Assembly (NCBI GenBank): GCA_963732225.1
Contig: CAVSYR010000005.1
Location: 496,001 to 560,000, forward strand
Reading direction: 5' to 3'
DNA from: VRUE01 sp963732225
GTDB lineage: Bacteria; Actinomycetota; Thermoleophilia; Solirubrobacterales; 70-9
DNA length: 64,000 nucleotides
Position numbers and translations under genes: made by a program. Under the pieces are notes generated by a model that saw only the letters and a program-made list of their open reading frames with translations, ran no database searches and was not told where the DNA came from. This document shows, one piece after another, positions 25,322 to 33,554 of this stretch. How positions within the stretch are numbered: the stretch's first letter is position 1; the number at the start of each line of letters is the position of its first letter.

Positions 25322-26738
25322 CGTCCGGGGAGGCTATCCCGGCGGCGAGGCGGAGCTCCTCCACGCCCTGCTCGATGTAGGTGCCGATGCGGTCGATGTC
25401 GGTCATCGCCTCGCGATCGCCGAGCAGGCCAAAGCCGACCGCGCCGTTGTAGCTGATGATCGCGATCGCCAGCGCGTGACGGCGGGCGAGGAAGCCGACC
25501 GGGTAGACCTCAACCAGCTCGCGGCCGCGCACGTAGAAGGGGATCTGCGGGCCGGGGAAGTTGGTGACGAGGAGGTTGAAGAGCCGGGTCGAGAAGTTGA
25601 TCGCCGCGGTCGGGCCGAGCAGCAACGGCGGGGCGAAGTCGCGGAACCAGTCGTTGAGGCCCCAGATCGCCTCGGCGCCGAGCGGCTGCTTGGAGGCCTT
25701 GAGGTCGTCCATCGCCTTGGAGACGAAACGCACCCGCTGGACCGGGTCGGCAATGCCAACTGGCAGCGGCCCGCGCATCGCCGTCAGTTTGTTGCCGAGC
25801 TCGCCGTGCTCGTCTTCGGTGCGGATCGAGACCGGCACCAGGGCCTGCAGCTCGACACCCTCGGTCTCCAGCTCGCGGTCGAGCATCCAGCGGCGCAGGG
25901 CACCGGCGGTCACCGCCAGGGTGACGTCATTGACGGTGGCGCCGAGGACGTTCTTCAGCTCTTTGAACTCGTCGAGGTCGCAGCGGGCGCCGTAGAAAAG
26001 ACGACCGGGAGAGATGTCGACGTTGAGCGGCACCTTGGGCGCCGGCTTGGCGAGGTTCCAGGTGACCTCCCAGAGGCCAGCGATGCCGTCGGAAGCGCGT
26101 TTGGCGGCGCGACGCGGCTTGCGGAAAGCGGCGCCGAGCCAGCGCCCGGCGCGGACGAACATCTGCCCGAACCCGCGCACGGCCTGCCCCACCAGCCCGA
26201 TCCGCGAGGGGGCCGTCTTCGGCTCCCAGGGGGCGGGCTCGGGCACCGGCTCGGTGGTCGGCTCGACATCGAATAGCAGCACGCCGATGTCGACGGCGGA
26301 GATGCCATCGGCCATCGCGTGGTGGGTCTTGTAGACGATCGCGAAGCGGTCGTTCTCCATGCCCTCGACCAGACAGAGCTCCCAGAGCGGCCGCGAGCGG
26401 TCGAGCGGCGGGGCGAAAGTCTCGGCGACGGCGGTGCGAAACTGCTCGTCGCTGCCGGGAGCGTCGAGCACCTTGCGGCTGACGTGCTCGTGGACGTCGA
26501 ACTCGGCGTGGTCGACCCAGAAAGGACGACCGAGGCCGAGCGGCGGGTAAGAGAGGCGCTGGCGCAGTCGCGGCAAGAGGTGCAGGCGGCTGCGGATGCT
26601 GGCGAGGAACTCCTCGTGGCTGGGCGGCTCGCCCTCGCAGACCAGCACGGCGCCGATCGCCATGTGCCCGTTGGACTTCTCGTTGGCCAGAAACGACGTA
26701 TCGAACGACGTCAGCCTGTCCATATGACGCTGCGCCAC
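25251..26738 (-). CDS. Wax ester synthase / diacylglycerol acyltransferase (WS/DGAT)
   Basis: A 495-residue acyl-CoA-dependent acyltransferase that makes wax esters or triacylglycerol at the membrane surface. The catalytic HHxxxDG motif is HHAMADG at 139-145, inside KTHHAMADGISAVD; the second family motif region is NFSTRLFNLLVTNFPGPQIPFYVRG with the ND pair at TVNDVTLAVTAGALRRW. A GTG start is supported by GGAGGG just upstream. It lies between smc and ftsY, which are adjacent in many bacteria, so it looks like an insertion into that pair. Lipid-storage acyltransferases of this type are common in actinobacteria. Confidence 0.93.
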   Translation of the reverse strand: MAQRHMDRLTSFDTSFLANEKSNGHMAIGAVLVCEGEPPSHEEFLASIRSRLHLLPRLRQRLSYPPLGLGRPFWVDHAEFDVHEHVSRKVLDAPGSDEQFRTAVAETFAPPLDRSRPLWELCLVEGMENDRFAIVYKTHHAMADGISAVDIGVLLFDVEPTTEPVPEPAPWEPKTAPSRIGLVGQAVRGFGQMFVRAGRWLGAAFRKPRRAAKRASDGIAGLWEVTWNLAKPAPKVPLNVDISPGRLFYGARCDLDEFKELKNVLGATVNDVTLAVTAGALRRWMLDRELETEGVELQALVPVSIRTEDEHGELGNKLTAMRGPLPVGIADPVQRVRFVSKAMDDLKASKQPLGAEAIWGLNDWFRDFAPPLLLGPTAAINFSTRLFNLLVTNFPGPQIPFYVRGRELVEVYPVGFLARRHALAIAIISYNGAVGFGLLGDREAMTDIDRIGTYIEQGVEELRLAAGIASPDDGDELAGDPRPGAASGPNGFVRG

Positions 26739-26823
26739 GGTCCCTCCTTTCCTTCCCCGCGGACAGCGTAGCGTGGCCCCCGATCCGGGAACGTTCTGTT
26801 TCCTTTAAGCGCGGGACGCCGGC

Positions 26824-29331
26824 TTAGGCGGCTTCGACCGACCCGCGCGGGGTCGGCGGCACGGCTGCGGGCTGCTCACCGATCAGACCCGGCGACGCGG
26901 GTTCATCGGCATCGGCCTCGCCCGCCTCGTCCTCGGCCTCTTCGTCGGCCATGCCGGCGAAAGGTGGTGGCGGCGCGGCCTCTGTCTCGGCCTCTTCCTC
27001 CGCCTCGACCTCGCCCCCGTCTTCGGCCACTTCGCGCGGCAGGCGCCTGGAGACGACCTTGGTGACACCGTCGCCGCCCATGCTGACCCCGTAGAGGACG
27101 TCGGCCGCGTCCATCGTGCGTTTCTGGTGGGTGACGATGACGAACTGGGCGCGGTCGGAGAAACGCCGGACCAGCTGCAGGAAGCGATCGATGTTGGCGT
27201 CGTCGAGGGCGGCCTCGACCTCGTCGAGGATGTAGAAGGGGCAGGGCCGGGCGAGGAAGACAGCAAAGACGAAGGCGATCGCGACCAGCGACTTCTCGCC
27301 GCCGGAGAGCAGCGAGAGCTTGCGGGTCGACTTGCCGGCCGGGGTGACCTCGATCTCGACCCCGAACTCCTCGCGTTCTTCCTCGGCCTCCTCATCGTCC
27401 CCGACCGCATTCTCTGTCGCCCCCTCACCCTCTGCCTCGGCATCGGGAACGGCGCGCAGGGTGACCCGGCGCAGGCGGCCACGACCCCCGGGAAAGAGGT
27501 GCTCGACCATCTCCTCGAAGTTCTTCGCCGTCGCCTCGAAGGTCTGCTCGAAGGCGCGCTCGATCTCGCGGTCGATGTCGCGGATCAGCGCCTCCAGCTC
27601 GCGCATTCCCCGCTCGGTGTCCTCGCGCTGGGCCTGCAGCGACTCGACGTGCTCGCGGGCCTCCTCGTACTCCTGCTCGGCGAGCGGGTTGACCGGGCCG
27701 ATCTGGGCGCGGCGGCGCTCGAGCCGTTCGAGCCGGCGGTCGATCTCGGCGCGATCCTCGTCACTCAGAGCCTCGGTCGCGGGCTCGACGTCTTCACCGA
27801 GGCGCTCGGCGATCGTCGCCAACTCCTTGGCCGCCTCGGCGCGGCGGTCGCCGAGATGGGCGGCCTCTACCTCGACTTCGGTGAGCCGATCGGACGCCTT
27901 CGTCATCTCGGCCTGCAGCTCGTACTCGCGCTGTGAGCAAGCGCGCATCTCCTCGGCGATCTCGTCGCTGTCGCCCTCACCGCCGACGACGCGGCCCTCG
28001 ATCCGCTCAACCCGGGCCCGGATCGCCGCCTCGGCCACGGTCGCGGCCGCCGCCGCGGCACGAACGTCGTCGAGCAGTTCCTCGCCGCCGGCGAGGCGGT
28101 TGCGCAGGACCTCGCGGGCGCGCTCACCGAGCAGGCCCTCGGCCCGCCGGGCGTGGCGTGAGGCGCGCTCGGCGCCGCCCTGGACCGCCCCGAGAGCGGT
28201 CTCGCGAGCCGACTCGCTGGCGTCGGCCAAGCGAGCGCGGGCAAGGCCCTCGGCGGCACTGGAGAGGCCGGCGTCGATCTCGTTCAGCTCCTCCTCGAGC
28301 TTGCGCGCCCTTTCGCCGGGCGCCGCGGTAGCGCCAACGGCGAGTGTCAGTGGGCCGAGCTCGCTGCGCAGCGAATCCAGCCGGACGGAGATATCGCCCT
28401 CGCGGTCGGCCAGGCCAGTGGCGCGAATCGCGATCCGCTGCTGCTCGCCGCGCAGTTTGGTCAGCAGGCCCCAGGCCTGGGTGCGCTCGCGGTCGCGGGC
28501 GGCAAAGCGCTCCTCGGCGGCGCGGCGCTTGGCGCTCACCTCGGCGAGGTTCTTCTCCAGCACGGCGCGCTGGGCCCGTGCCTCCACCGCCGCCTTCTCA
28601 GCCGCCGCGGCGCGATCGGCACCGAAGCGCAGTTCCTCGGCGACCAGCTGCCCGCGCAAGCCAAGTTCCTCGCGCTCGATCCGGGCGCCCAGCTCGGCCG
28701 CCTGGGCCTGTCGCTTCAGCGGTCGCAGGCGGGCCCGCGCCTCGCGCTCGAGGTCAAGGGCGCGATCGAGGTTGTCGCGGGCGGCGCGCAGCTTCAGCTC
28801 GGCACGACGGCGGCGCTTGCGGTGCTTGCCGAGACCGGCGGCCTCCTCGATCAGCAGGCGCCGTTCACGCGGTTTGGAGTGGATGATCGACTCGACCCGG
28901 CCCTGGCTGATCACCGAGTGCATCTCGCGGCCGAGATTGGTGTCGGAGAGCACCTCGGTGACGTCGACGAGGCGACAGCGGGCGCCGTTGAGGCGGTAGC
29001 TGCCCTCGCCGGCGCGATCGAGCGTGCGCTTGACCGCGATCTCCGAGAGCTCGGTGGCGGCGCGGCCCTCCGAGTTGTCGATCGTCACCTCGACTTCGGC
29101 GAGGCGGCGCTGGCCGACGCCTTTGCCACCGGCTGAGATCACGTCCTGCATCGAGGCGCCGCGGATCGCGCCGGGGCTCTGCTCGCCCAGCGCCCAGAGC
29201 ACCGCGTCGGTGATGTTCGACTTGCCGGAGCCGTTGGGGCCGACGATCACGCTGACGCCAGGTGAGAACTCCAGCCTCGCCCGCTCGGGGAACGACTTGA
29301 AGCCCTTCATCTCGATTGATCTCAGATACAT
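26824..29331 (-). CDS. smc: Short SMC-family ATPase without recognisable hinge
   Basis: A chromosome-condensation ATPase of only 835 residues, against about 1150-1200 for bacterial SMC. Head motifs are intact: MYLRSIEMKGFKSFPER, Walker A GPNGSGKSN (31-39), ISQGRVESIIHSKPRERR, the NPLAEQEYEEA motif (548), signature LLSGGEKSL (674-682) and Walker B FYILDEVEAALDD (699-711). Between the coil that starts near 170 and residue 548 there are only about 380 residues (about 760 in B. subtilis SMC), and no glycine-rich hinge domain is seen. The C-terminus carries an acidic Glu/Ala/Pro tail (about 768-835). It follows rnc, as in canonical rnc-smc-ftsY clusters. Confidence 0.9.
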   Translation of the reverse strand: MYLRSIEMKGFKSFPERARLEFSPGVSVIVGPNGSGKSNITDAVLWALGEQSPGAIRGASMQDVISAGGKGVGQRRLAEVEVTIDNSEGRAATELSEIAVKRTLDRAGEGSYRLNGARCRLVDVTEVLSDTNLGREMHSVISQGRVESIIHSKPRERRLLIEEAAGLGKHRKRRRRAELKLRAARDNLDRALDLEREARARLRPLKRQAQAAELGARIEREELGLRGQLVAEELRFGADRAAAAEKAAVEARAQRAVLEKNLAEVSAKRRAAEERFAARDRERTQAWGLLTKLRGEQQRIAIRATGLADREGDISVRLDSLRSELGPLTLAVGATAAPGERARKLEEELNEIDAGLSSAAEGLARARLADASESARETALGAVQGGAERASRHARRAEGLLGERAREVLRNRLAGGEELLDDVRAAAAAATVAEAAIRARVERIEGRVVGGEGDSDEIAEEMRACSQREYELQAEMTKASDRLTEVEVEAAHLGDRRAEAAKELATIAERLGEDVEPATEALSDEDRAEIDRRLERLERRRAQIGPVNPLAEQEYEEAREHVESLQAQREDTERGMRELEALIRDIDREIERAFEQTFEATAKNFEEMVEHLFPGGRGRLRRVTLRAVPDAEAEGEGATENAVGDDEEAEEEREEFGVEIEVTPAGKSTRKLSLLSGGEKSLVAIAFVFAVFLARPCPFYILDEVEAALDDANIDRFLQLVRRFSDRAQFVIVTHQKRTMDAADVLYGVSMGGDGVTKVVSRRLPREVAEDGGEVEAEEEAETEAAPPPPFAGMADEEAEDEAGEADADEPASPGLIGEQPAAVPPTPRGSVEAA

Positions 29332-29407
29332 GCGTTATCTCTCCGCGACGGGTCCCTGGACCCTCGGCTGCCAAGCCTCGCGAGCGCGTCGGACGCGACG
29401 ATCAAAC

Positions 29408-30085
29408 TCAATCCCCAAGCCGTTTTAGCGCTTGCTCGGCGGCGGCTTGCTCGGCTGCCTTCTTGCTCCGCCCCTCTCCCTCGCCGACGCTCTCGGAGTC
29501 GACGATCGCCGCCACCTCGAACTTGCGCCGGTGCGGCGGCCCGGATTCCGCGGTCACCTCGTAGCTTACGACCGAGCGTCGTCGCGCCAGTAACTCCTGC
29601 AGCGCCGACTTGAAGTCGATCCGCGTCTCGGCGGCATGCTCGATCCGGGGCCCGAAGGCCAGCGCCACGGCGGCGGCGACCCGATCGAAGCCGAAGGCGA
29701 GGAAGCAGGCGCCGATCAACGCCTCGGTTGCCTCCGGCAGCGGCCGCTCACCGCTGAGCAGGACCTCGGCGGGGATTCCGACCGGCATGTCATCGGGCTC
29801 GTTGGCACGCAGCATCTCGGGCACGCCGAGCTCACGGCCGACCTCGGCGCAAGAGACACCACTGACCGCCTGGTTGTGGATCTTGGTCAGGCCGCCGGCA
29901 TCGACGCCGGGGAATTGCTCGACCAGGCCGCGGGCGACGGCAAGGGCGAGGACGCTGTCGCCGAGGTAGGCGAAGCGCTCGTAGGAGTCGGTGCGGACCT
30001 CGCTCCAGGACGAGTGGGTCAGCGCCTGGCGGCGCAGGTCGTCCGGCAGCTCGGCGATCAGCTCGGCGAGGGTCTCTGCGCTCAC
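29408..30085 (-). CDS. rnc: Ribonuclease III
   Basis: A 225-residue double-strand RNA endonuclease. The RNase III domain has the THSSWSE region, the signature ERFAYLGDSVLALAVARGL (classically ERLEFLGDAVL; the Glu and Asp needed for metal binding are present) and the second acidic site EATEALIGACFLAFG. A C-terminal dsRBD runs from DFKSALQELLARR to SKKAAEQAAAEQALKRLGD. The GTG start overlaps the acpP stop as GTGA. Confidence 0.94.
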   Translation of the reverse strand: MSAETLAELIAELPDDLRRQALTHSSWSEVRTDSYERFAYLGDSVLALAVARGLVEQFPGVDAGGLTKIHNQAVSGVSCAEVGRELGVPEMLRANEPDDMPVGIPAEVLLSGERPLPEATEALIGACFLAFGFDRVAAAVALAFGPRIEHAAETRIDFKSALQELLARRRSVVSYEVTAESGPPHRRKFEVAAIVDSESVGEGEGRSKKAAEQAAAEQALKRLGD

Positions 30086-30327
30086 GCCGGCGCGTGCTCG
30101 AGCACGAAGTCGACGGCGTCGCCGACGGTCGCGATCTTGGCCGCCTGCTGCTCGGAGACGGAGATGCCATAGGTGTCCTCCAGCTCCATCACCAGCTCGT
30201 AGAGGTCGAGCGAATCGGCGTCGAGGTCCTCCTTGAAGCGACTGGCCTCGCCGATCTTGGCGCTGTCCAGCTCGAGCTCCTCGGCGAGGTGGTTGCGGAC
30301 CAGGGTGAGGACTTCCTCGCGACTCAC
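30082..30327 (-). CDS. acpP: Acyl carrier protein
   Basis: An 81-residue carrier protein; the phosphopantetheine serine is in FKEDLDADSLDLYELVMELED. I chose the GTG at 30327 because GGAAGG is well spaced upstream and the resulting N-terminus (SREEVLTLVRNHLAEELELD) is typical. ATG at 30342 and GTG at 30348 are in-frame alternatives. It lies between plsX and rnc; no fab genes follow. A conserved hairpin repeat (30348-30397) occupies the gap from plsX. Confidence 0.93.
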   Translation of the reverse strand: MSREEVLTLVRNHLAEELELDSAKIGEASRFKEDLDADSLDLYELVMELEDTYGISVSEQQAAKIATVGDAVDFVLEHAPA

Positions 30328-30347
30328 GAGAACACCTTCCATGCGCA

Positions 30348-30397
30348 CTCCAATCGGCGCGGACTCGAATGACCGGCGATCACCGCGCCGATTGGAG
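30348..30397 (-). repeat. Hairpin repeat family Z, copy C
   Basis: Arms of 15 bp, CTCCAATCGGCGCGG (30348-30362) and its exact complement (30383-30397), enclose a 20-base loop. On the minus strand the loop reads TGATCGCCGGTCATTCGAGT. The loop shares TGA, CCGG and TTC with copies A (51453-51508) and B (53113-53166) at the same places, while the stem differs with compensating changes. It sits in the plsX-acpP gap, ahead of the acpP ribosome site. Confidence 0.85.
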
Positions 30398-30417
30398 CAC
30401 TCATGAGGGGGTTCCTA

Positions 30418-31449
30418 TCACGCCCCGTCCGCCTCGTCACGCTCCGCGAGCGCACCACGGCCAGCACCGCCCTCGCGTAGCAGCGCCGCGGTGCGCCCGA
30501 CCGCGTCGACCTCGACGCAGCGGGCGGCGAGGCGGATCGCGTTGGCGATCCCCTCCGCCCCGGCGCTACCGTGACCAACGACGGCGATCCCGCGCAGTCC
30601 AAGCAGGATCGCGCCACCGGTGCTGTCGGGGTGCAGCTCGCGCCGCAGGCCACCGAGGGCCGGGCGCATCAAGAGGCCACCGATCGAGGCAAGCGGGTTG
30701 GAGCGAGCGGCATCGCGGATCGCGCCGGTCACCGCCTTCGCCGTCCCCTCCATCAGCTTCAGCGAGACGTTGCCGGTAAAGCCATCGGTGACGACCACGT
30801 CGGCCGCGTCGGCGGGCAGGTCGCGACCCTCGACGTTGCCGACGAAATCGATCCCTTTGGCGGTGGCGAGAGCATCGTGAGCCGCCACCACCTCCTCGCG
30901 TCCCTTACCGGCCTCCTCGCCGACCGAGAGCAACCCGACCCGCGGCCGCTCGACCCCGAGCACCGCCGCGCTGAAGGCCGCGCCGAGAAAGGCAAACTGA
31001 ACGAGGTGCTGCGCCCGCACCTCGACGTTGGCGCCGACGTCGAGGAAGAGAACCGGCTTGCCCGGCACCGGCAACTGCACAGCCAGCGCGGGACGCTGCA
31101 CGCCCTTGAGCCGGCGCAAGCCAAAGGTGGCAGCCGCCATCGTCCCCCCGGTCGATCCGTGACTGACCAGCGCCACCGAGCGCCCTGCGGCGACATCGGC
31201 AGCCGCAAGCACGACCGACGCCTCTTTCTTCGCCCGCACCGCCGTGACGGCGTCCTCCTCATTGCCGATCCACTCGCTCGTCGGCACGACCTCGATCCCC
31301 TCGACGCCGTCGAGACCTAGCTCTTGCGGCGGCCCGAAGACCCGCAGACGAATGCCGTCAGCGGCGGCCTTACGCGCACCCTCCGCAAGCACCCCAAAAC
31401 CCTGCTCCGCCCCGAACCCGTCGAGAGCAACCGTGATGCCCTCAGGCAT
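30418..31449 (-). CDS. plsX: Phosphate acyltransferase PlsX
   Basis: A 343-residue soluble enzyme converting acyl-ACP to acyl-phosphate for phospholipid synthesis. Family blocks: ITVALDGFGAEQGFGVLAEG, LVSHGSTGGTMAAATFGLRRLKGVQRPALAVQLP, VLFLDVGANVEVRAQHLVQFAFLGAAFS, VGLLSVGEEAGKG, and FVGNVEGRDLPADAADVVVTDGFTGNVSLKLMEGTAK. The rpmF-plsX-acpP-rnc order is a widespread arrangement. It starts 2 bp after rpmF. Confidence 0.95.
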   Translation of the reverse strand: MPEGITVALDGFGAEQGFGVLAEGARKAAADGIRLRVFGPPQELGLDGVEGIEVVPTSEWIGNEEDAVTAVRAKKEASVVLAAADVAAGRSVALVSHGSTGGTMAAATFGLRRLKGVQRPALAVQLPVPGKPVLFLDVGANVEVRAQHLVQFAFLGAAFSAAVLGVERPRVGLLSVGEEAGKGREEVVAAHDALATAKGIDFVGNVEGRDLPADAADVVVTDGFTGNVSLKLMEGTAKAVTGAIRDAARSNPLASIGGLLMRPALGGLRRELHPDSTGGAILLGLRGIAVVGHGSAGAEGIANAIRLAARCVEVDAVGRTAALLREGGAGRGALAERDEADGA

Positions 31450-31451
31450 CG

Positions 31452-31667
31452 CTACTCAGCAGCGTCAGGCGAGGGCGCAGTCGGCTCGGCAACCGTGTGT
31501 TTGATTACCTCGCGCCCGGCATAGGTCCCGCAAGTCGGGCAAACCCGATGCGGCAACCGCAGGCTATGGCAGCGCGGGCAACGATTGAGCCGCGCCTTCC
31601 CAGCTTTGTGGTTGGCCCGCCGCTTATCGCGCCGAGCACTGGAAGTTCTCTTCTTCGGGACAGCCAT
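31452..31667 (-). CDS. rpmF: Ribosomal protein L32 (zinc-binding form)
   Basis: A 71-residue protein: AVPKKRTSSARRDKRRANHKA is the L32 N-terminus, and NRCPRCHSLRLPHRVCPTCGTYAG gives two CxxC zinc knuckles. The tail (VIKHTVAEPTAPSPDAAE) is slightly extended. The ATG at 31667 is the family start. A family Y hairpin repeat ends 27 bp upstream and would lie in its leader. Confidence 0.96.
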   Translation of the reverse strand: MAVPKKRTSSARRDKRRANHKAGKARLNRCPRCHSLRLPHRVCPTCGTYAGREVIKHTVAEPTAPSPDAAE

Positions 31668-31694
31668 AGGTCGCGGGATGGTAGCGGGTCGAGG

Positions 31695-31770
31695 GAGGGC
31701 CGGGGTGCCCCTCCCAAAACACTCAAGCGAGGCTCCCGCCGAGCGTTTTGGGAGGGGCACCCCGGCCCTC
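31695..31770. repeat. Hairpin repeat family Y, copy 1
   Basis: Perfect 26-bp arms (31695-31720 and 31745-31770) around a 24-base core ACTCAAGCGAGG... ending GCCGAGC. The apical part of the stem (CCCCTCCCAAAAC) and the core are the same as in copy 2 (32880-32955) but for one base. The basal part differs: here the middle stem is CGGGGTG/CACCCCG, in copy 2 GAGG/CCTC, each perfectly paired. It fills the gap between the DUF177 gene and rpmF. Confidence 0.88.
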
Positions 31771-31784
31771 GTCCCACCCACCAC

Positions 31785-32303
31785 CTACTTCAGCTTCAGC
31801 TCCTTCAGCTTCGCCCACCGAGGATCCGGCTCACTCTCGTGTTCATGCTCAGCCGGATCGGCGTCATTGAGCGACTCGCCGCAGACCGGACAGAGGCCGG
31901 CGCAATCGGGGCGGCAGAAGAACTGGGTGGGAATCGCCAGCACGGCAGCGTCGTGGGCCCAGCGGCCGAGGTCGAGCTCGTCGTCGACCACGTAGGGGCT
32001 GAGCAACTCCTCGTCATCGGTGTTTTCCTGGGCCACCTCGCGCGCGTCGACCTCGGCTTCGAGCATGGCATCGCCGAGACAACGCATGCAAGGGCCCTCA
32101 ATCCGGACGGGGAAGCGCAGGCGGAAGGCATAGCCGCTACTGGGACGGGAGACGTCGAGGCGGACCGGGACCGAGTCGGGCGAGACGTAGGCCTGCCCCG
32201 CCAGCTCCAGCGGCTCCAGGTCGACCGGCAGATCAAGTCGGCGTCCCTCGCCATGCGACAGCGACAGCCTTGCGAGATCGATGATCGTCGATGCTTGCGC
32301 CAT
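31785..32303 (-). CDS. DUF177 (YceD family) protein
   Basis: A 172-residue protein usually encoded before rpmF and linked to rRNA/ribosome assembly. Typical features: early LPVDLEPLELAGQAY, FRLRFPVRIEGPCMRCL, and the cysteine pairs in FFCRPDCAGLCPVCGESLNDADP; C..C and CxxC suggest metal binding. The highly basic or acidic stretches and length are normal. ATG at 32303 is preferred; the longer frame is antisense to the methyltransferase. Confidence 0.9.
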   Translation of the reverse strand: MAQASTIIDLARLSLSHGEGRRLDLPVDLEPLELAGQAYVSPDSVPVRLDVSRPSSGYAFRLRFPVRIEGPCMRCLGDAMLEAEVDAREVAQENTDDEELLSPYVVDDELDLGRWAHDAAVLAIPTQFFCRPDCAGLCPVCGESLNDADPAEHEHESEPDPRWAKLKELKLK

Positions 32304-32360
32304 TGAATGCTCCCTCCGCTTCGGCCGGCCGTACGATGACCCTCCCGACGAGATTACGGA

Positions 32361-32855
32361 ATGGGTCAATTGGACTGGACACCCGAGGTCTACCTGGAGC
32401 GGATCCGCACGCAGATCCCCCGCTACGACGAGTTGCAGGAACAGGCGATCGCCGCGATCCCCTTCCCGCCCGAGCGCGTGCTCGAGCTCGGCATGGGCAC
32501 CGGCGAGACCACCCGCCGCCTGATCGAGGCCCATCCCGACGCCTGGGTAGTCGGCCTCGATTCAAGCCCCGACATGGTCTTCCGCGCCCGCCAGTCCTAC
32601 GACGACGTCCAACTGGCCCGCATGGAGGACCCCCTCCCCGACGGCCCCTGGGACCTGGTCATCTCCGTCCTAGCCACCGCGGAGCTAAACGACGACCAAC
32701 TAGAAGCCCTCTGCCGCCGAGTAAGAGAGCAATCCCGCTCCTTCGTCATCGCCGACGCCTTCGGCCCAGAGCAGCTCGAGAAACTCACCGAGTGGACCGG
32801 CGGCCAGATCACCTGGCAGGCCGACGACCTAGCCGTGCTGGCAGCCACCTACTGA
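32361..32855 (+). CDS. Class I SAM-dependent methyltransferase
   Basis: A 164-residue methyltransferase with motif I VLELGMGTGETTRRLIEAHP, acidic loop VGLDSSPDMVFRARQ and motif IV-like PDGPWDLVISVLATAEL. The substrate is unknown. It is the only plus-strand gene inside a long minus-strand block (fakA-like to lepB), inserted between the DUF177 and sepIVA-like genes, and is followed by a family Y palindrome. The location suggests a later insertion into a conserved operon. Confidence 0.85.
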   Translation: MGQLDWTPEVYLERIRTQIPRYDELQEQAIAAIPFPPERVLELGMGTGETTRRLIEAHPDAWVVGLDSSPDMVFRARQSYDDVQLARMEDPLPDGPWDLVISVLATAELNDDQLEALCRRVREQSRSFVIADAFGPEQLEKLTEWTGGQITWQADDLAVLAATY

Positions 32856-32879
32856 TCAGGCGAGAAAGCTTCGTGTGAA

Positions 32880-32955
32880 AGGGAGGGCGAGGCCCCTCCC
32901 AAAACACTCAAGCGAGGCTCCTGCCGAGCGTTTTGGGAGGGGCCTCGCCCTCCCT
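32880..32955. repeat. Hairpin repeat family Y, copy 2
   Basis: Perfect arms of 26 bp (32880-32905, 32930-32955) around the same 24-base core as copy 1, same orientation, one base different (CCT for CCC). It lies between the convergent methyltransferase and sepIVA-like stops, beginning 24 bp and 6 bp from them. It could act as a bidirectional terminator, but the conserved core is unusual for one. Confidence 0.88.
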
Positions 32956-32961
32956 CCCGCG

Positions 32962-33450
32962 CTACTCCTGCTGCTTGTCGAGATCCGGCACCGGCTGCTG
33001 CTCTTCGTCCCGACCAGCCAGCCGATCCCGCCCCCGCTGCACCGCAGCAAGGAACTTCTGCAGATTGACCTCAAGCGTGTTGAGAATCTCGTCGGCGTAG
33101 TCCTCGGCGCCCAAACGAATCTCCCGCTCCCGCGCCCGCGCATCCTCGACGATCTCGTCGGCGGCCCGCTCGGCCTGCTTGGTGACCTCCTCGTCGGAGA
33201 TCAGGCGGGCCTGCTGCTCGCGCGCCTCGCGCACGATCCGCTCGGCCTCGCGCTTGGCCTCGGCCAGCATCTCCTGGCGCTCCTTGACGATCCAGCGTGC
33301 CTGCTTGATCTCCTCGGGGATCGTCGCCCGCATCTGGTCGAGCAGGTCGTAGATCTCCTCGCGGTCGACACGAACCTGGTCGGTGAGCGGCACCGGCCGG
33401 GCGTTGTGCACCACATCGTCGAGCTTGTCTATTAGAACGAGAACGTCCAT
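32962..33450 (-). CDS. SepIVA/DivIVA-like coiled-coil protein
   Basis: A 162-residue mostly helical protein. MDVLVLIDKLDDVVHNARPVPLTDQVRVDREEIYDLLDQMRATIPEEIKQARWIVKER leads into a charged coiled coil rich in EAKREAERIVREAREQ repeats. Proteins of this form next to coaD in actinobacteria include SepIVA of Mycobacterium, a septum-associated regulator of cell division. The match is by length, pattern and context, so the role is inferred. It starts 104 bp after coaD. Confidence 0.78.
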   Translation of the reverse strand: MDVLVLIDKLDDVVHNARPVPLTDQVRVDREEIYDLLDQMRATIPEEIKQARWIVKERQEMLAEAKREAERIVREAREQQARLISDEEVTKQAERAADEIVEDARAREREIRLGAEDYADEILNTLEVNLQKFLAAVQRGRDRLAGRDEEQQPVPDLDKQQE

Positions 33451-33478
33451 CAGAAGATCGTAAGCCTACGTGTCAGAG

Positions 33479-33497
33479 GCTTCTTCGGTGAAGAAGC
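33479..33497. repeat. Small perfect hairpin in the coaD-sepIVA gap
   Basis: GCTTCTTC-GGT-GAAGAAGC, a perfect 8-bp stem with a 3-base loop, lies 57 bp after the coaD stop and 28 bp before the sepIVA-like start. No U-tract follows on the minus strand, so it may be an mRNA stem or weak terminator. Confidence 0.5.
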
Positions 33498-33554
33498 GGT
33501 TATTTCCTCGGCTTTTTGCAAGCTCTCGCCCACTCTGCGCCAGGTCAGAAAAGC

